DNA of 64,000 bases, from contig NBIV01000243.1 of the NCBI GenBank assembly GCA_003194525.1, forward strand, positions 1 to 64,000, read 5' to 3'. A program made the position numbers and the translations under genes. The DNA is from Gracilariopsis chorda (Eukaryota > Rhodophyta > Florideophyceae > Gracilariales > Gracilariaceae). This document shows, one piece after another, positions 45,211-57,694 of the stretch. Positions within the stretch are counted from its first letter, which is position 1; every line of letters begins with the position of its first letter. A model generated the notes under the pieces. It made no database searches. It was given only the letters and a program-made list of their open reading frames with translations, and was not told the DNA's origin.

Positions 45211-45228
45211 TGTTCTCATGATCTAGAA
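45211..45228 (+). promoter_or_regulatory. tRNA primer binding site of E4
   Basis: TGTTCTCATGATCTAGAA differs from the E1 site at four of 18 positions and keeps the CTAGAA T-arm part. Confidence 0.55.
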
Positions 45229-45364
45229 GATTCGTTCTCGACGGTGTGTCTAACGGAACGTGGCAGAGAAGTGCTACACTCACAACGACTGGACCCCCCC
45301 CGTAGTGGAATCCTTCCTTAAGCTGATTCAGAATTGAAAGCAAATCACCCAGTCCTACTCCTCT

Positions 45365-47134
45365 ATGGACCCGCAAGAACCTGTCTCGGAATCCCCCTTG
45401 CAGGCTCCTCAGGCGCCGAGCTCCCGGGGTGGACGCAGCACACGCTGCGCCCCTCAAGGACCCATCACCATGCTGGATGATCCTGAACGTCTCCTACGGA
45501 ATGCCGGCTCCAGTTTCGAACGGTTCCGACAATGCCTAAAAAGACTACACGACGCAAAGACAGCGTATACCCCCACCACGCTTCAGGAGAATGCCGCAGT
45601 GGAAGTTGAAGAACCCCAGACGGGGTCACAACCGCCGCCTCAGGAGATCCAGGCCCAGAGCGCAATAGAACCGGATACACGTATCGAGTCTATGGCATCA
45701 AGCCTCACCAATTGGCACTCGCAAGAGCTCGCTGAACGGGTTTCTGCAGGTCTCGAGGCGCATCTTAAATCCCGCCACCACGCCCTAGTTGAGGAGATTG
45801 TGAATGAAAGTACGTACCGCGCGGCAGACGGCCTCCTGGACTTGGATGCTTTCCTAGACATGATTTCTGATGTTATCCGAGCGGAGGTTTGCTCCCAAAC
45901 TGCGCAGCCACCACTGGTAGCCGCGTTTCAAAGAGCACCTTCCGTACAGGAGAGGTTCCCTACATCAAGTCTTAAGGTAACGCTGGGCAGAGGAGAACAG
46001 GATACTGGCATTCCTCGCGTCGGAGAAGGACAGAATACCACCACAAGGTAACGTGGAAGCCTCAGGAATACCGTTATGAACCGTCTCGACCTGATACACC
46101 ATGGAGGAGGACAGGATACCGGTGGCGACAAAGTTCACCTTCGGAGAGGAGGACAGGATACACCGGTGGTGAATCACGATAACGGAGACCTCTTCAGACC
46201 ATTAGAAACCACTCAGGAAAGACGAAGCCGAAACTAGACGGAAAAAAGAAGAAGTAGAAGACACCCCGATCCGGAGAGTAGTACGGGCGGTGATTCCGAA
46301 AACAGCTCCAACTCAGAGGACGACGCGTCTTTGAAGTGGAAACGACCAAGGGTCAGGAGTGTAGTCCCATTACACGATCTATTCGCCAAAGTGGTGGATT
46401 ATGAAACCTACAGGTTGAATGATCGCTCCACTGTTCACGACACGCCGGTCACTAAACGACTTACAAAGATTCAGCGCCTAATGGATATTCAAGTGAAGAA
46501 ATGATTGTTTTCAGGTAAAGACCCCATCTCAGTGCGGAACTTCCTTACACGCTTCCGTTCGGCGTGTAACACCAACGGCGTGCATGACGGTGACGCCATG
46601 TGATGCTTTCAGTTCTACCTCACTGGGCAGGCGCACTCCCTCGTGCAACCCCGCCTCAGAAAAGAAAGCGCCATTATGGATGATCCTGGAACGGAAGGCC
46701 TGATGACGTACCCCGAGGTGGTCAACGTCCTCCTCAAACGGTACGCCACGGACGAGGTGATTGCGGATGCCGACGCTGACGTCACATCCCCCCGGCAGAG
46801 CACGGGAATGTCCAAAATGGAGTTCTACCAGAAACTCTGGAGCAAGGCCATAAGGTGCGGAAACGTGTACTCCGAACAGCGGTTAAAGTGGCTGTTCGTC
46901 GAGGGAGTCCTCTTTTCGATACGCGCGAGGGTGCGCAACCATTTCACCATGCATCCTCGGACCACCTATATGGAGTTAGCGCGCTTCATGGAATCCCGCG
47001 AGGAAACCCACCGCGCTGTAAGGCGAAGCGACGCTCCACTTTCGGACAAACTCTCCGCCTCAAGGAACCGCAAGGCTACGGCCTTTACGTTGGACACCAG
47101 CGCCTCAGGAGACGCGGAGGATCAAACGATCTAA
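45365..47134 (+). pseudogene. gag: gag of E4
   Basis: Starts MDPQEPVSESP at 45365. The N-terminal 228 codons are Glu/Gln/Pro-rich and helical. A frame change follows, with a Ser/Asp-rich linker and the capsid-like core (LHDLFAKVVDYETYRLNDRS, then TGA at 46502, LFSGKDPISVRNFLTRFRS, TGA near 46601). The C-part is 46643-47134 (PEVVNVLLKRYATDEV, RTTYMELARFMESREE). The LFSGKDPI...FLTRFRS stretch corresponds to the FSGEDPI...FLGRFVS stretch of E1-E3 gag. I see no intact CCHC knuckle. Not translatable as one protein. Confidence 0.78.
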
Positions 47135-47799
47135 CAGGAGCAGGACGCCCTTGATCTGAGCTTAGCGTCACCCCAGGGTGCACGGTCCCGTTCACGGACG
47201 TCGTCGTCACCCACCTCATACACCTCAGCGGGATCCTTTAGGAACGTCCGCTTCGCAAATCCTTGAAGTTTCTCACCACCTTGTAAGATTTGTTTGTCGC
47301 GAGAACCGGTGCACTGCACCACTCCCACCTCGGCATTGAGGGCCGCCATCCTTCAGGAGAGGGAGAAGAATTTCCAGGCAGCGAAAGACACCTATTCGGA
47401 GAATGATAATTACCATACCGCTTATGACGATTTCCGTTCCCCCCAAGGACGTTATGAATACTGCACCCCGTTACGGAAAACCGCTCAACCGGTCCAGTAC
47501 CCCCTACGCAGGGACCAGCTGCCCTAGCTGCAGCTGGCGCTCTCGCAAGGGCATGCTGAGACCCCAGTTGCACCGCTGCAATCGCATGCAGCGCCTGGAA
47601 CGCCGACATCTTCCACTCACGAAACAGATCAGGACCGCGCGTAGAGGCTCCGCGTGGCTCCTTTCCATCGAGCCTCAGTCCAATGGAAATCGCCTCTAGG
47701 AAATGGGGGGAATTCGTGTGCCAAGTTGCAATGGAATTGGTGGACCCCATGCCAAAATGCAACGAAATCACTGGATCCCCCATTTTCAGCGGACATATC

Positions 47800-50700
47800 C
47801 ACCACCTTCGAGTAATCAGTATATTTGCTCCGACGCAAGAAACATAAAGTACTTGTTTCCTTAGCATGCCATCATTTCGCATCAACCACCGCACGTGCCA
47901 TCTTGGACACAGGCGCCGGTCCAAACCTGGTACACGTCTACATGATCCCCAGGTCGGCCCTGAAATCCTTAAGGACGGACAAACTACCAACGGTGCGCGA
48001 ACGTTGAACATCCTCGGAGCTCTGACTTTATATCTCCGTGTCGGATGCCTAGAGGTGAGAATGTGGTTCCTGGTGGTGACAAACTTGGCCGCGCATACTG
48101 GGACTTCTTTTGTATACCGGTATGTGCGTGCCATTCATCTACCCACGCCTGCAGAAAGTGACTTTTCATAATGCCGCCCCTGTAAGTATCGTGTCCGCAG
48201 CTCCGGGAGGCGACGCAAATACGCGTCAAGTGGGTAGAAGTACGAAGGAGACGCAGTCAAACAAACTCTGTGTGGTGAAAACTGTTTAGATATCCGCGAG
48301 GCGCCAGGCCAAAGATTGGGTGCATTCATCCACCTCAGGCTTGTCATTCTTGCAGAAGAGCCATCACCTTACTACAAGGCAACAGTCCATGTTGACGAAT
48401 AGTTTCATGGATATAGTGCCAACCCTCCCCTTCAGGGCTGTTGTTGCTAACTTTAAGGAGTCTCCTTTAAGGCTCCACAAGAGCACTGTAGTGGGGATAG
48501 CTCTGCCCGCTCCTACAGGAGAGGCTCAGATCCCGCCAAAGAAATACCTTGCAGTACATAACACTGTCAGCGCAATGGAAACTCCCTCTTTACCATCGCC
48601 TCCTAAGGAAACTCCCCCTGCCCCATGGCAGGAGAGGCTCCAAATTGGTGAAAAGTTTGTAAAGTACCGCCAAAGGATAATAAAAATGATATCGGCCTTT
48701 GAGGATATGTGGTCCGCCCGTTTGAGTCAAGTGCACTTGACCAAGCACCGGATCCAGTTAACACCTGAGACGAAACAGTTACATCAACTCCCAAGGATAG
48801 CTGGACCCCATGCACGCGATTTCGAGCGTGAGGAGATCAAACGTATTTTATACAAGGACGTGATTGAGCCGTGCACCTACAAATGGGCCTCCCCGGTGGT
48901 GTTCTCCAAGAAAAAAGATGGATCTCTGAGGTTTTGTATCGAATACAGGTGCCTGAATGAAGTAACCATGCGGGATTCCTAACCGATACCCCCTATGGAT
49001 GAATGTATCGACTTCTTAGGCAATGCGTCGGCATTTTCTACTCTGGACGCTAATAGTGGATACTAAGAAATCGAGATGGACGACGCCGATAAGGAAAAAA
49101 CAACGTTCACTACCCACTGTGGCATATTCAGATTCCGAAGGATGCCTTTCGGATTGAAAAAACGCCCCCGCCACATTCCAGCGGGCAGTTGACAGAATCC
49201 TGTCAAAGGTGAAGTGGCAATACGCCCTGGTATATATCCACGACGTCATTATCTACTCATTTATCGTGTAGGAGCACCTCACGCATGTGAGACACGTGTT
49301 CCAACTCCTGAAGGATGCTGGCCTAACCCTGAAGCTGGAGAAGTGCTTCTTCTTCGAGTCCTCTGTGGATTACATGGGACATGTAGTGCTCTCCGGTCGC
49401 CTACAGGTATCAAGCAAGACTCAAGACGCAATCAAGGAAGCCAAACCGCCCACGGACCGGACGAAACTATGTTCCTTCCTAGGTTTGTGCAACGTCTTCA
49501 GCAGGTTTGTCCCTAATTTCTCCCAAATAGCGGTTCCATTGTAACGCATTTTGGAGAAAGATTAAACCGACACATATTTGCACCTTAACCGACAGGAAGT
49601 ATGAAGCTTTCAACACCCTAAAGATGAAGCAGATTGAACCACCGATACTGGTTCTACTGAGACGGCATGGACGCATGGTTTTAGATACCGACGCCTGTAA
49701 GTACTAGGTGGGATACGCTCTTCTACAGGAACAACCGGAACGTGGACTGCAGCCAATACGTTACTGGAGTTGAAGCCTCTCCCAGGTGGAGCGGCACTAC
49801 TCCACCTCCGAACGGGAATGTCTCGCTATCGTGTGGGCAGTACTACTATTGTGCCCTCACTTGGAGGGTACTCGCGTCACCTTGAGGACTGATCATGCTC
49901 CACTGAAGTGGATATTGTGCATGACGGACGTCTCCGAACGCCTAGAAAGTTGGAGGTTGCGCCTGCTGGAGTACAAGTCTGATATCGTCCACCGCCTGGG
50001 CGTGAAACAACAGGCAGTGAATGCTCTGTCCCGTATATCAACCGATGGAGAAGATGCAAACCCCTTGGAGAACACCGTTCCGCGCCTCACCCTATGTGGC
50101 ACGGAGGAAGGAAGCGAACATGCAGGAGATTCCGTGGAATACAATAACCCCAGTGAAAAATATGCCGGAATTCCTGAGGTGATGGCCGTAGTTGAGAAGG
50201 AGAAGGAAGTACTCCCCATAACCATGCTGGAATTTTTGAAGGAGCAGAGCACGGACCCTTTCTGTAAGGAGAGCCTCGCCACCGTTGGACAGACCACATA
50301 CCTCTTCGATATAGACCGGGATGGCGTGTTGGAGCCTCGCGCAACCCTCGACAGTGCACTCCAAAAGGTGGTCCCGGCAAGCCTGCGGTCTAGGATTCTG
50401 TATCTTTCGCAATATCCGCGCCTCGCAGGACACCTTGGTGGCTCCCGTATGTATTTCACCATAAGGACAGAGTTCTATTGGCCACACATGGCCAACGATG
50501 CTTTCCAAACACTGGCGGACTGCCGTTCATGCGCCGCCACTTGGGGTACCATAGGGAAGCATCGCACTTCCCTAACCTTCAGATGCACCGCTCTACAGGA
50601 ACGTTGCCGTTCAGTCTAGGGTTGTCACGGATCCCATCAATCGCGATGATTGCCACGCGCGCCACGAGGCACGTTTCGCACGGTTCTCAGGCGCCCACGG

Positions 50701-51395
50701 CAGCCCAATCTAAAAGGGCAACCGTCAGGGGGTATGAGAACGCACTCGCACTTGCAAAGGCTCGAATGACCGCATCTCAAAGGAAATACGAACAGGATTT
50801 TGACCGGAAGGTGAAGCAAAGCCCACACCTGACGGACAGAGAGGACGTCTTCCTCGACAAACCCCAGGAGACGTCAGAAGAACTGCCAGACGACAATCTC
50901 AAATTGGCACAAAACACCTTCAAGGTCTTCGTCACCTATAAGGATACGATCTCCATCGAGGTAGGCGGGCTCCGCAATATCGTCTCATGAGGCCAGGTGA
51001 AAATAGTCCCAGAGCCTCTACCACGGAAGCAAACACAGCAGTCATCCACCGCCCATCCTCCACCGCAGGCCACACTGGCGACAAAACCGGGCATGCACCG
51101 TTCACCTAAGGTAGTATCGGCGGACCCGCATATCTCTTCCATGAATGACGGTGCCCCTGCTCTAGGCAATAATCCTCGGGATACCCCGTAGGTACCCTCG
51201 ACACCTCAGGGTGGGACCCTACAGACAGTTTACCGCATCGTGTCGCACGGACAAACCCCCTCAGGAATCAAGTACCGCGTCAGATGGTACGGCTACACCT
51301 CGGCGGATGATACAGAAGAGCCTCTGAAACACATCCCGGAGAACTTCCTCAAGCGATACCACCCCAAACTGGAGCGAGACCACAACTTCTCGTAG
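47800..51395 (+). pseudogene. pol: pol of E4, with integrase core deleted
   Basis: Protease is near 47890 (ARAILDTGAGPNLVH). RT spans 48320-48982 (CTYKWASPVVFSKKKDGSLRFCIEYRCLNE) and, after stops, 49010-49544; the catalytic YxDD reads YIHD near 49240. RNase H is 49676-50040 (RHYSTSERECLAIVWAV, LRTDHAPLKWI). The integrase zinc region is 50380-50570 (GGSRMYFTIRTEFYWPHM, CRSC). The catalytic core that should follow is missing: within about 40 bases near 50620 the sequence passes to the region after the core (ALAKARMTASQRKYEQDFD). The frame then goes on through a linker to the chromodomain. Dead copy. Confidence 0.83.
51192..51395 (+). pseudogene. chromodomain at the end of E4 pol
   Basis: In frame with the preceding pol segment but after two stops (50988, 51189). 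Reads YRIVSHGQTPSGIKYRVRW, YGYTSADDTEEPLKHI, PENFLKRYH. This follows the chromodomain pattern YxVxWxGY...TWEP, with the Trp of TWEP replaced by Glu. In chromoviruses this domain steers integration to methylated-histone chromatin. Confidence 0.75.
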
Positions 51396-51622
51396 ACGTT
51401 TTCGTTTAAGAAAGGGGGAGGGACCAACAATGGTCTGTCTCCGCTTTCCTCACGTACAGGAGACACACATTTTACTACCCTAAAGGTTTCTTTCCGTTTC
51501 TTTTCGCACCTATGGGGACTAATGATCCCAAGCTAACACTAGCCTTAGGTGCACTGCTGTACCACCTAAGGGATAGCTTTATTGAATTTACTAACTGGAT
51601 CCGTACAGTCTATGTCAACCGC

Positions 51623-53717
51623 CTAAGGGTTCCCGCCAAAGCGCGCCGCATACTCCGCATCCAAGCGCGCCTTCGCCAGAGTGGCCTGGTTATCGATGAA
51701 AGCCTTCAAGCTGTCACGCATTGCCCTTAGGGAATCGCTATCAGTACGCGCCTTCTGGAGCTCTAGCAGCCAGCCACGAACTCCGTGCATAGCCTCAACG
51801 GGAGGAGCTGGTGCACTGATTCCAACCACCGGGCAGGTCTGCACCAACTTCTAAAGGGCGACTGCCATCGCAACGTCTGGTGACTCGACTGCGGTAGCAA
51901 TCACCGAAAGAGCTGCGGATACCACCATTGAAGCAGACGGACTAGCCTGGAAGAGAGAATCAGGTCCAGCCACTGAAGGCGATGGCAATGGAAGAGCCGG
52001 AGAAATGACCGCAGGCACCGACACCGGAGGTGAGGAACAAGCCAGCGGTGGCACACTTCTCACTGTGGGCTGCACCGCAGGAGCCAAAAGAAGTGAGGGC
52101 GTCGGAGCCACAGGGGCAAGAGGGATCGCACCCTCCCCCGTACGCAAAACATCCATCCACAACCCAGGTACCGCGGGCAGCAACGCCGGAGTGACACTGA
52201 CGGGAGTGGCTGCAGCAACCGCAAGAGCAGGAGAATTATCACTACTAACTACAGAAGCTACGGCTAATCCTCCAACTGGCGAAAGAACTGGCGCGCGGAT
52301 CGACAAGCTCTCCACCTTAGGATCATAATGGGAGGCCTGCACTCGTGGCGCCGTAGACGTCTTCTCTTTAATATGGCAGGGAAAAGCAGCATATGAACGC
52401 CCGTCATCGTCACTATTCGGACTTCGCCTAATAGAATAGAACGTATCTTCCCCATAGTCATACCACAAGAAACCCGGGGTTTCAGACTAATCCACCTGAA
52501 GGTTGTATTCAAGAAGAGCCTCCGTTTCGTCCACAATCCACGTGGTTCCTCACAAGGTTCTTGACACCCAACGAGGGGTTACACCGGATGATGGGCACCA
52601 AAAGGGGTAGTAAACGTCCCGGTGTAGGCTGGTATGACGAGCCCCAGTAGAGGCAACCATCGCGGCTCCGCGTACAGGAGAGGTTATTCTCGTCCGCCGC
52701 CTGAAGGTACTCCATAATGGCCTCGACAGCGAACTCCGTAGAGACAATCAACAAAACAAAACCTCTCAGGGAGCCGTGGGTATCCAGTAGTTCGGAGGTT
52801 TGATATGCAAAGAGGAGGGGCGTCGCCACGCTCAAATGAGGGGACACCCAATGGTCGCTCCAAGAGATGACGATGGCGACGTAGTATTTGAAACGCTGAC
52901 ATGAAGGCATATCATGGAACTCCGTATTGTGCCATCCGAAGAAGAATCCAAAGGTGTTCCTTATACGGGGTTCGTTCGCGACGTTGGTACCCCAGCTACT
53001 GCAGTCTAACCAATAGAGGCCGTCGTAGGGAGGGTCATAAGGAAGAAACTCCAAAGGAGAGTGGCCATCCGAAATGCTGCCAGGACGACTCTACGTATGG
53101 TAAATGGACTCCTTCTGAAGGGGAAGATGCAGGCGCGACTGTATTTCGCGTTCCTCGATACACCTAAGATAGGGCGTATCGCAGTACCTCACGGTTGTCG
53201 GAGCGTTATCGCCATGAACCAGAACGTGGAGCCAATGAGCGCGATAGGAATCCTCACGGTTACATTTGCCCTCACTCCAGGGAGTTTCGGGAACCGCGCG
53301 AAAGCGCCCCGCCTGAAGTTATCGCGCGAAATGATGGATGTATTCACCGACGGAGCACTGCAGACTGACCCGCCGATCGTGGAAAGGCACGAACACCAGA
53401 GTGGCGCGATGATCGAGATGCTCCCCAGGCCGGAGTGGCGCAGCAGTAGAGGTGTGGTAGACCTGAGTATTCACGGGAGTCGAGGATTGATCGTTATAAC
53501 CTTGAGACATTCTAAAGTAGAAGAAGAAAGCAGGAAGAGCAGGAGACAGGTGGGTGTTGACACCAGAAAAAAAGTGAGATACCTGCAGAGGAGTGCCGAC
53601 GCTTATATGTACTTCAGGAATCGCGGGACCATCACAACGCCGTCGAGTAATTCGTGTGGATAACGTTTCGGAGGACGCCGGAGCCGCAGGCCGCTCCATA
53701 ATGCGGAACTGATTCAT
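51623..53717 (-). pseudogene. antisense gene of E4 (about 2.1 kb)
   Basis: Minus-strand frames fill the space between pol and the 3' LTR. In order: 53717-53319 (with MSQGYNDQSSTP), a beta-rich stretch 53335-53180 (VRANVTVRIPIAL, FWFMAITLRQP) and an aromatic globular part 53054-52509. The last frame, 52468-51623, has a single stop at 51851: acidic start, then a Pro/Val/Ala/Ser-rich linker of about 150 codons and a helical end (LQKARTDSDSLRAMRDSL). The layout and position match the antisense gene of E3. A third segment near 52530 (TTWIVDETEALLEYNLQVD) resembles E3's HPTCFIMTDE region. No known family recognised. Confidence 0.6.
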
Positions 53718-54042
53718 AGTTCCGCGTTCAGGCCTTTCTCCAGGATATAAAAGTCGCCCACACGAGGGAGAGGAAAAATGAGGCTGAAATGCACCCGATC
53801 ACCAGAAGGAGTTACACCTGAGGTGTGAGCGGACGCGGGTGTATACGCGTGACGTTAGGGCCGATTGTTCGCCTTGGAGGCTCCGAACGGATGCCGCACG
53901 GAAGGAAAGCGTATGCGAGGAGAGCACCTGCCACGGACGTAACAAGACTCACCGCTGCAAGGAGCGCCCCGAGCGAACTCGCAGACTCACCGAGAGAGAC
54001 GTGCAATTACGCATGATGCACCTCGAGGACATGGTGCAATCC

Positions 54043-54053
54043 AAGAAAGGGGG
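54043..54053 (+). other. polypurine tract of E4
   Basis: AAGAAAGGGGG, two bases before the 3' LTR start TGTAGTACAG. Confidence 0.8.
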
Positions 54054-54055
54054 TA

Positions 54056-54654
54056 TGTAGTACAGTGGGTATTATTCATGCTCCTAAGGATGGGCTGTTA
54101 CGGAAGATTACTAACGGAGTACGTGTATTTTCTAACTGTTGCCCGGTGGCAAACCACTCTGGAGGAATTGTCCCAGCGGACTGTAATTGGATTAGCTGGA
54201 ATAATCTAACTTAGATTTTTATAGGATACAGTAGATATTGTCTGTCGACGTCAGCTCGGGGCACTGTATATAGTGCGCCGCAGGAGCTCCACCTCCGGGG
54301 AAGTAAACCCAGCAACCTCAAGGTTTGCTATAGTTCGTCTGGTTCAACCTCGTGATACTCACCTTGAGGTACACTATTACGTCATACTCTAGGTGTGGTT
54401 AGCCGCCGATACCCAGCGCGTCTCATAGCAGCGCCTGTAGGATTATCGTACGCCCAGTGAACCCGCTCTCCGCTTGGTGCTTGCAGATCTCCTTTCAGAA
54501 ATCCCCCGGTCGCCGCACCTATATTATAGTCGCCGCACCTATATTATAGCCGCCGCTCCTATAATGGAGACCACCATCTATTGGAACCAATCTGTTATGC
54601 CGAATCCAAAAGTCCGATTTTACGGGCGTTGTGCTCACCACTAGCTCTACCACA
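54056..54654 (+). repeat. 3' LTR of E4
   Basis: Matches 44632-45208 but has three copies of the 20-base unit (54509-54567) instead of two, explaining the 22-base length difference. Confidence 0.87.
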
Positions 54655-54884
54655 TGGACGACCCTATGGAGGAAGGCAAGCTCCAGAATTGCATCTTCTC
54701 CTGAGAAACTACTCGATTGAACAGTAATGTTCATGCGTTTGATGCAATCCTTAACCTTGCCGGTACGTCGTACAGACCAGGTAGATGAGGAATCATACAA
54801 TCGATAACAAAGATACGATAACAATTTCCGGTAGAGCGGATTTGTAGGCTTTCACTCCTTGAGTCCCAGGTGACGTCTACCTTT
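54655..54884 (-). pseudogene. gag: gag of E2, piece 2
   Basis: Fragment between the two insertions. It reads GKGRRHLGLKE at its right end, then YRLYDSSSTW, KVKDCIKRMNITVQ, FSGEDAILELAFLHRVV, matching E1 gag residues around 140-215. Ends at the duplicated target of E4. Confidence 0.87.
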
Positions 54885-54914
54885 CCCAGTGAGGCAGGTT
54901 GATACGCCAAGGAT
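54885..54914 (+). repeat. left terminal inverted repeat of the CACTA-like element
   Basis: Pairs with 60628-60657; begins CCCAG and shares the GATRCGCCAMGGAT block with it. Confidence 0.85.
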
Positions 54915-55748
54915 TCTCATTGGATGCGCACTGGATACATTGTTGTAGAAATGGATGCGCCGCTGATGTGCGTATGATGAGTTAAAAAATACAGCGGGAA
55001 AAATTGCCGCCTGCCAGATGCACATCGAAACTGGTGCCGGCATCACAGGGACAGAAGAACTCAGAGCCGTTCAAATGTGGCACGACCAAACTTATTCATG
55101 GACTTAGACCCAATCTGTCCAAGTATTTGACCAGTATGTGCCGAGAAGAAGCCATCGGACTCGTCAACGACTATGGTGCCCTTGCGCTCAACGCAACCGA
55201 GCTGCCAGTTCTGTAACATGCGATCAGCGTTATTACTGACCTCTTGCATCGCCGATTTTATGATGTGGTTGAAGGCTTAGAGGCGAACGTGATTTGGCGC
55301 GTATGCCGTGCATTCCAACCGAACTCAAGGGAAGCATCATTCGTGTACACGGTGTGTCGTTTTGTTACCATTTTATGAAAGAACTCTGCACAGCACTGCC
55401 TCATAAGAATGGCTGTTATTGGAATCTACTAGGGTCAACTTCAGTTTTGCCTCGGTGCGTTGGAACCACCACGCTTTCTAATACCGGAACGAATGCGACT
55501 GTGGCCTTTAACGTTACTACCAGACGTTTGTCTTCTTCGAATTGCGCTGCGCTGAGGAACATTTTGCAGGTGCGGTTGTCCAGATATACTACAGAATTCG
55601 ATATTTGGCTGAGCTACAGGTATATATTCCGTTGCAGAATGAGTGATTGAACCTCTACTCTCAGCTGGCACATGCCAATTCGGTACTTCAAGTTGAACTG
55701 ACTCTCTCTCTTCGGTCAGCAATGGAACAGATATGGAGAATACAGGTG

Positions 55749-56508
55749 TTATCTCATCTTCGTCATCGTTTTCAATCGCACAACCTCTAGTGCTCTGCTC
55801 AAGATTTCGATGAACTGGCGGCCTGATAGCTCCTGCATCGTCATTCTATTCTCGTCGCAGATGAGAGGCGGTATCTGCCCCTTGTTGAGTCGAATTGATT
55901 CTGGGAACTGCACCTTAGAGGTTACCACTGGGTCGTGCTTCCAGACGTGGAACACTACGACCAGTATTGTAGCTCGGGTCCCGCCTGAGGCTCTCTTGTA
56001 TGAGCATTTTTACGGCCCATTGACCCTCCGCCTTCCGAAGAATCCGATAATGTCTTTCGATTTTGAGTCGCAGCTCTACCACAACACTTGGGTGATTTCT
56101 AACCAGTGAACGGTAAGTCAGCGTGCCGGTATCTGTTAAGTTACTTGTGCAATACAGATACTCCCTTATACTTCGCATTGCAGCAAACACAAATTCTTCG
56201 GAAAGAGGATAATCAGGACGATACTCACGACATTCCAGAACTGCCATTTTACGGTTGAATACCTCCCGCATGCCTTTCTGTGAGCCTTTACTTTCCACAC
56301 CAGAAATGTTCCTTCGTCGGGACTCGGCCGGAGTAGGAATTGAAAGAACGCCTTCCTCCCACACTAGAGTGGTGCCGGCTGGGCTCGGTTGCGGGTTTTG
56401 AACGGATTGGTTAGGGGGTGTCATCAGGGTTGTCGATGTTCCAGACTGTGAGAAACAGACGTGAAATCTGTAGAAGAAGCAAGGAGTGGGAGACCAACAT
56501 GCCTCCAC
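55749..56508 (-). pseudogene. second ORF of the CACTA-like element
   Basis: Minus-strand ORF 56508-55915 (197 codons), continued in a broken frame to 55749 (KHDPVVTSKVQFPESIRLN). Rich in Arg/Glu (VFNRKMAVLECREYRPDYPLSE, LKIERHYRILRKAEGQWAVK); no family recognised. Two-gene CACTA elements often carry such an accessory DNA-binding gene. I infer the role from position only. Confidence 0.45.
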
Positions 56509-57694
56509 ACAACTGTGAAATGGAGAAGAGAGGGGCTGGTATCGTTCCCGTCGTTGGAAGTGGCGTATTTATACATTTTGGATGAGTACAGTTTCGTTTC
56601 GGAAAGGCGGGAGTCCTTATTTCACATGGCCTATAACTGATTCATGATATCCTGAAAAGTATGTGCACTAATTTTGACTTCATATTTGCACGTTCCCTTC
56701 TCTAACCAACGTAACCTGTAATCACCTTGCACGCATGACGTCTAGGCAATGCATTAGTCAAAATGCAGGTACTAGAGCGTCTGGGAGTGCCTTTATTGGC
56801 CTGGAAGTTTGTCCTGGGGAGGAAAGTGCAAGCAGTGAGCAAAACTGTTCATCGAAAGGCAGTTGTGAGAGATGAAGAGCAACAGGTAACAAACACAGTG
56901 GAGGTCCAGGTACTCAGGTCGAGCAGCATTTTGATTCGTTGCCTACACCGTCGAAGAGAATGAAAAGCACAACATCCTTTGCAAGACCTTTTCAAGCGCT
57001 GGAAACAGACCACGGGAATTCTTCTTGCCCGAAATCAAATAATTGAAAAGAGAATTCATCGAGTTATCCGTCACACGTTTATGATTGTGACCGTAGCCCT
57101 GGCCCCGCAAGAACCCGTGATATTATTCGTTACGATGAAAGACAAAACCAGACTGGCCATAGAGCTCTGCAACAGCGAAAGGACCACGAATACAGTGTTA
57201 TCGAACCCATGGATCGAGAAATCATAGTTTGGGAAAACGATGTGGCCCAGCCACCAGCACAGGATCATTAGAGTGCTGAAGACCATGCTGGAAAACGTTT
57301 AGATTGTCCTATATGGCGCAATTAGAGACTGCACGTAGTGTGGATGTTGACATGCACAGAAATGAAACCGAGGAAAACGTTCTTTTGCGTCAAAAAAATT
57401 AGGATGTCCCTGAAACATTCATGGATTAATGTACCCAATTCTCGGAGCCACAGCAACTCCGTCTTCCGACATGGGAGCTCATGACATGTAAATTTGTTGG
57501 CGGTCGTCTTTCTGGGCACATGGATGACCTGGAGGAGGCTGAGTCGAAACAGTTGATGGAAGTACTGTTCATAATCGAATTTGGAGGACTTTCCCAAAGT
57601 CAAGCACGGCGACTTTTGCGAACAAGTTTGATAGCTTCCAAATTTAGCTATGATGTGATCTGTCGGTATAATAAGAAAAGAGCAGGAGTGTAAA

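Larger units (their letters stand above)
44632..54654 (+). mobile_element. chromodomain-bearing Ty3/gypsy element E4, nested in E2 gag
   Basis: LTRs 44632-45208 and 54056-54654. Flanks are TGAAC (44627-44631) and TGGAC (54655-54659). Removing the element and one flank copy restores the E2 gag frame exactly. Order: LTR, primer site 45211, gag, protease, RT, RNase H, integrase zinc region, a large deletion of the integrase core, chromodomain, antisense gene, polypurine tract 54043-54053, LTR. Sequence is distinct from E1-E3, fitting a chromovirus-like lineage. Confidence 0.92.

Noticed and set aside
46055..46170. Repeated GGAGGACAGGATACCGGTGG-like words in E4 gag linker
   Set aside because: Short imperfect internal repeat of a charged linker; no sign of a separate element.
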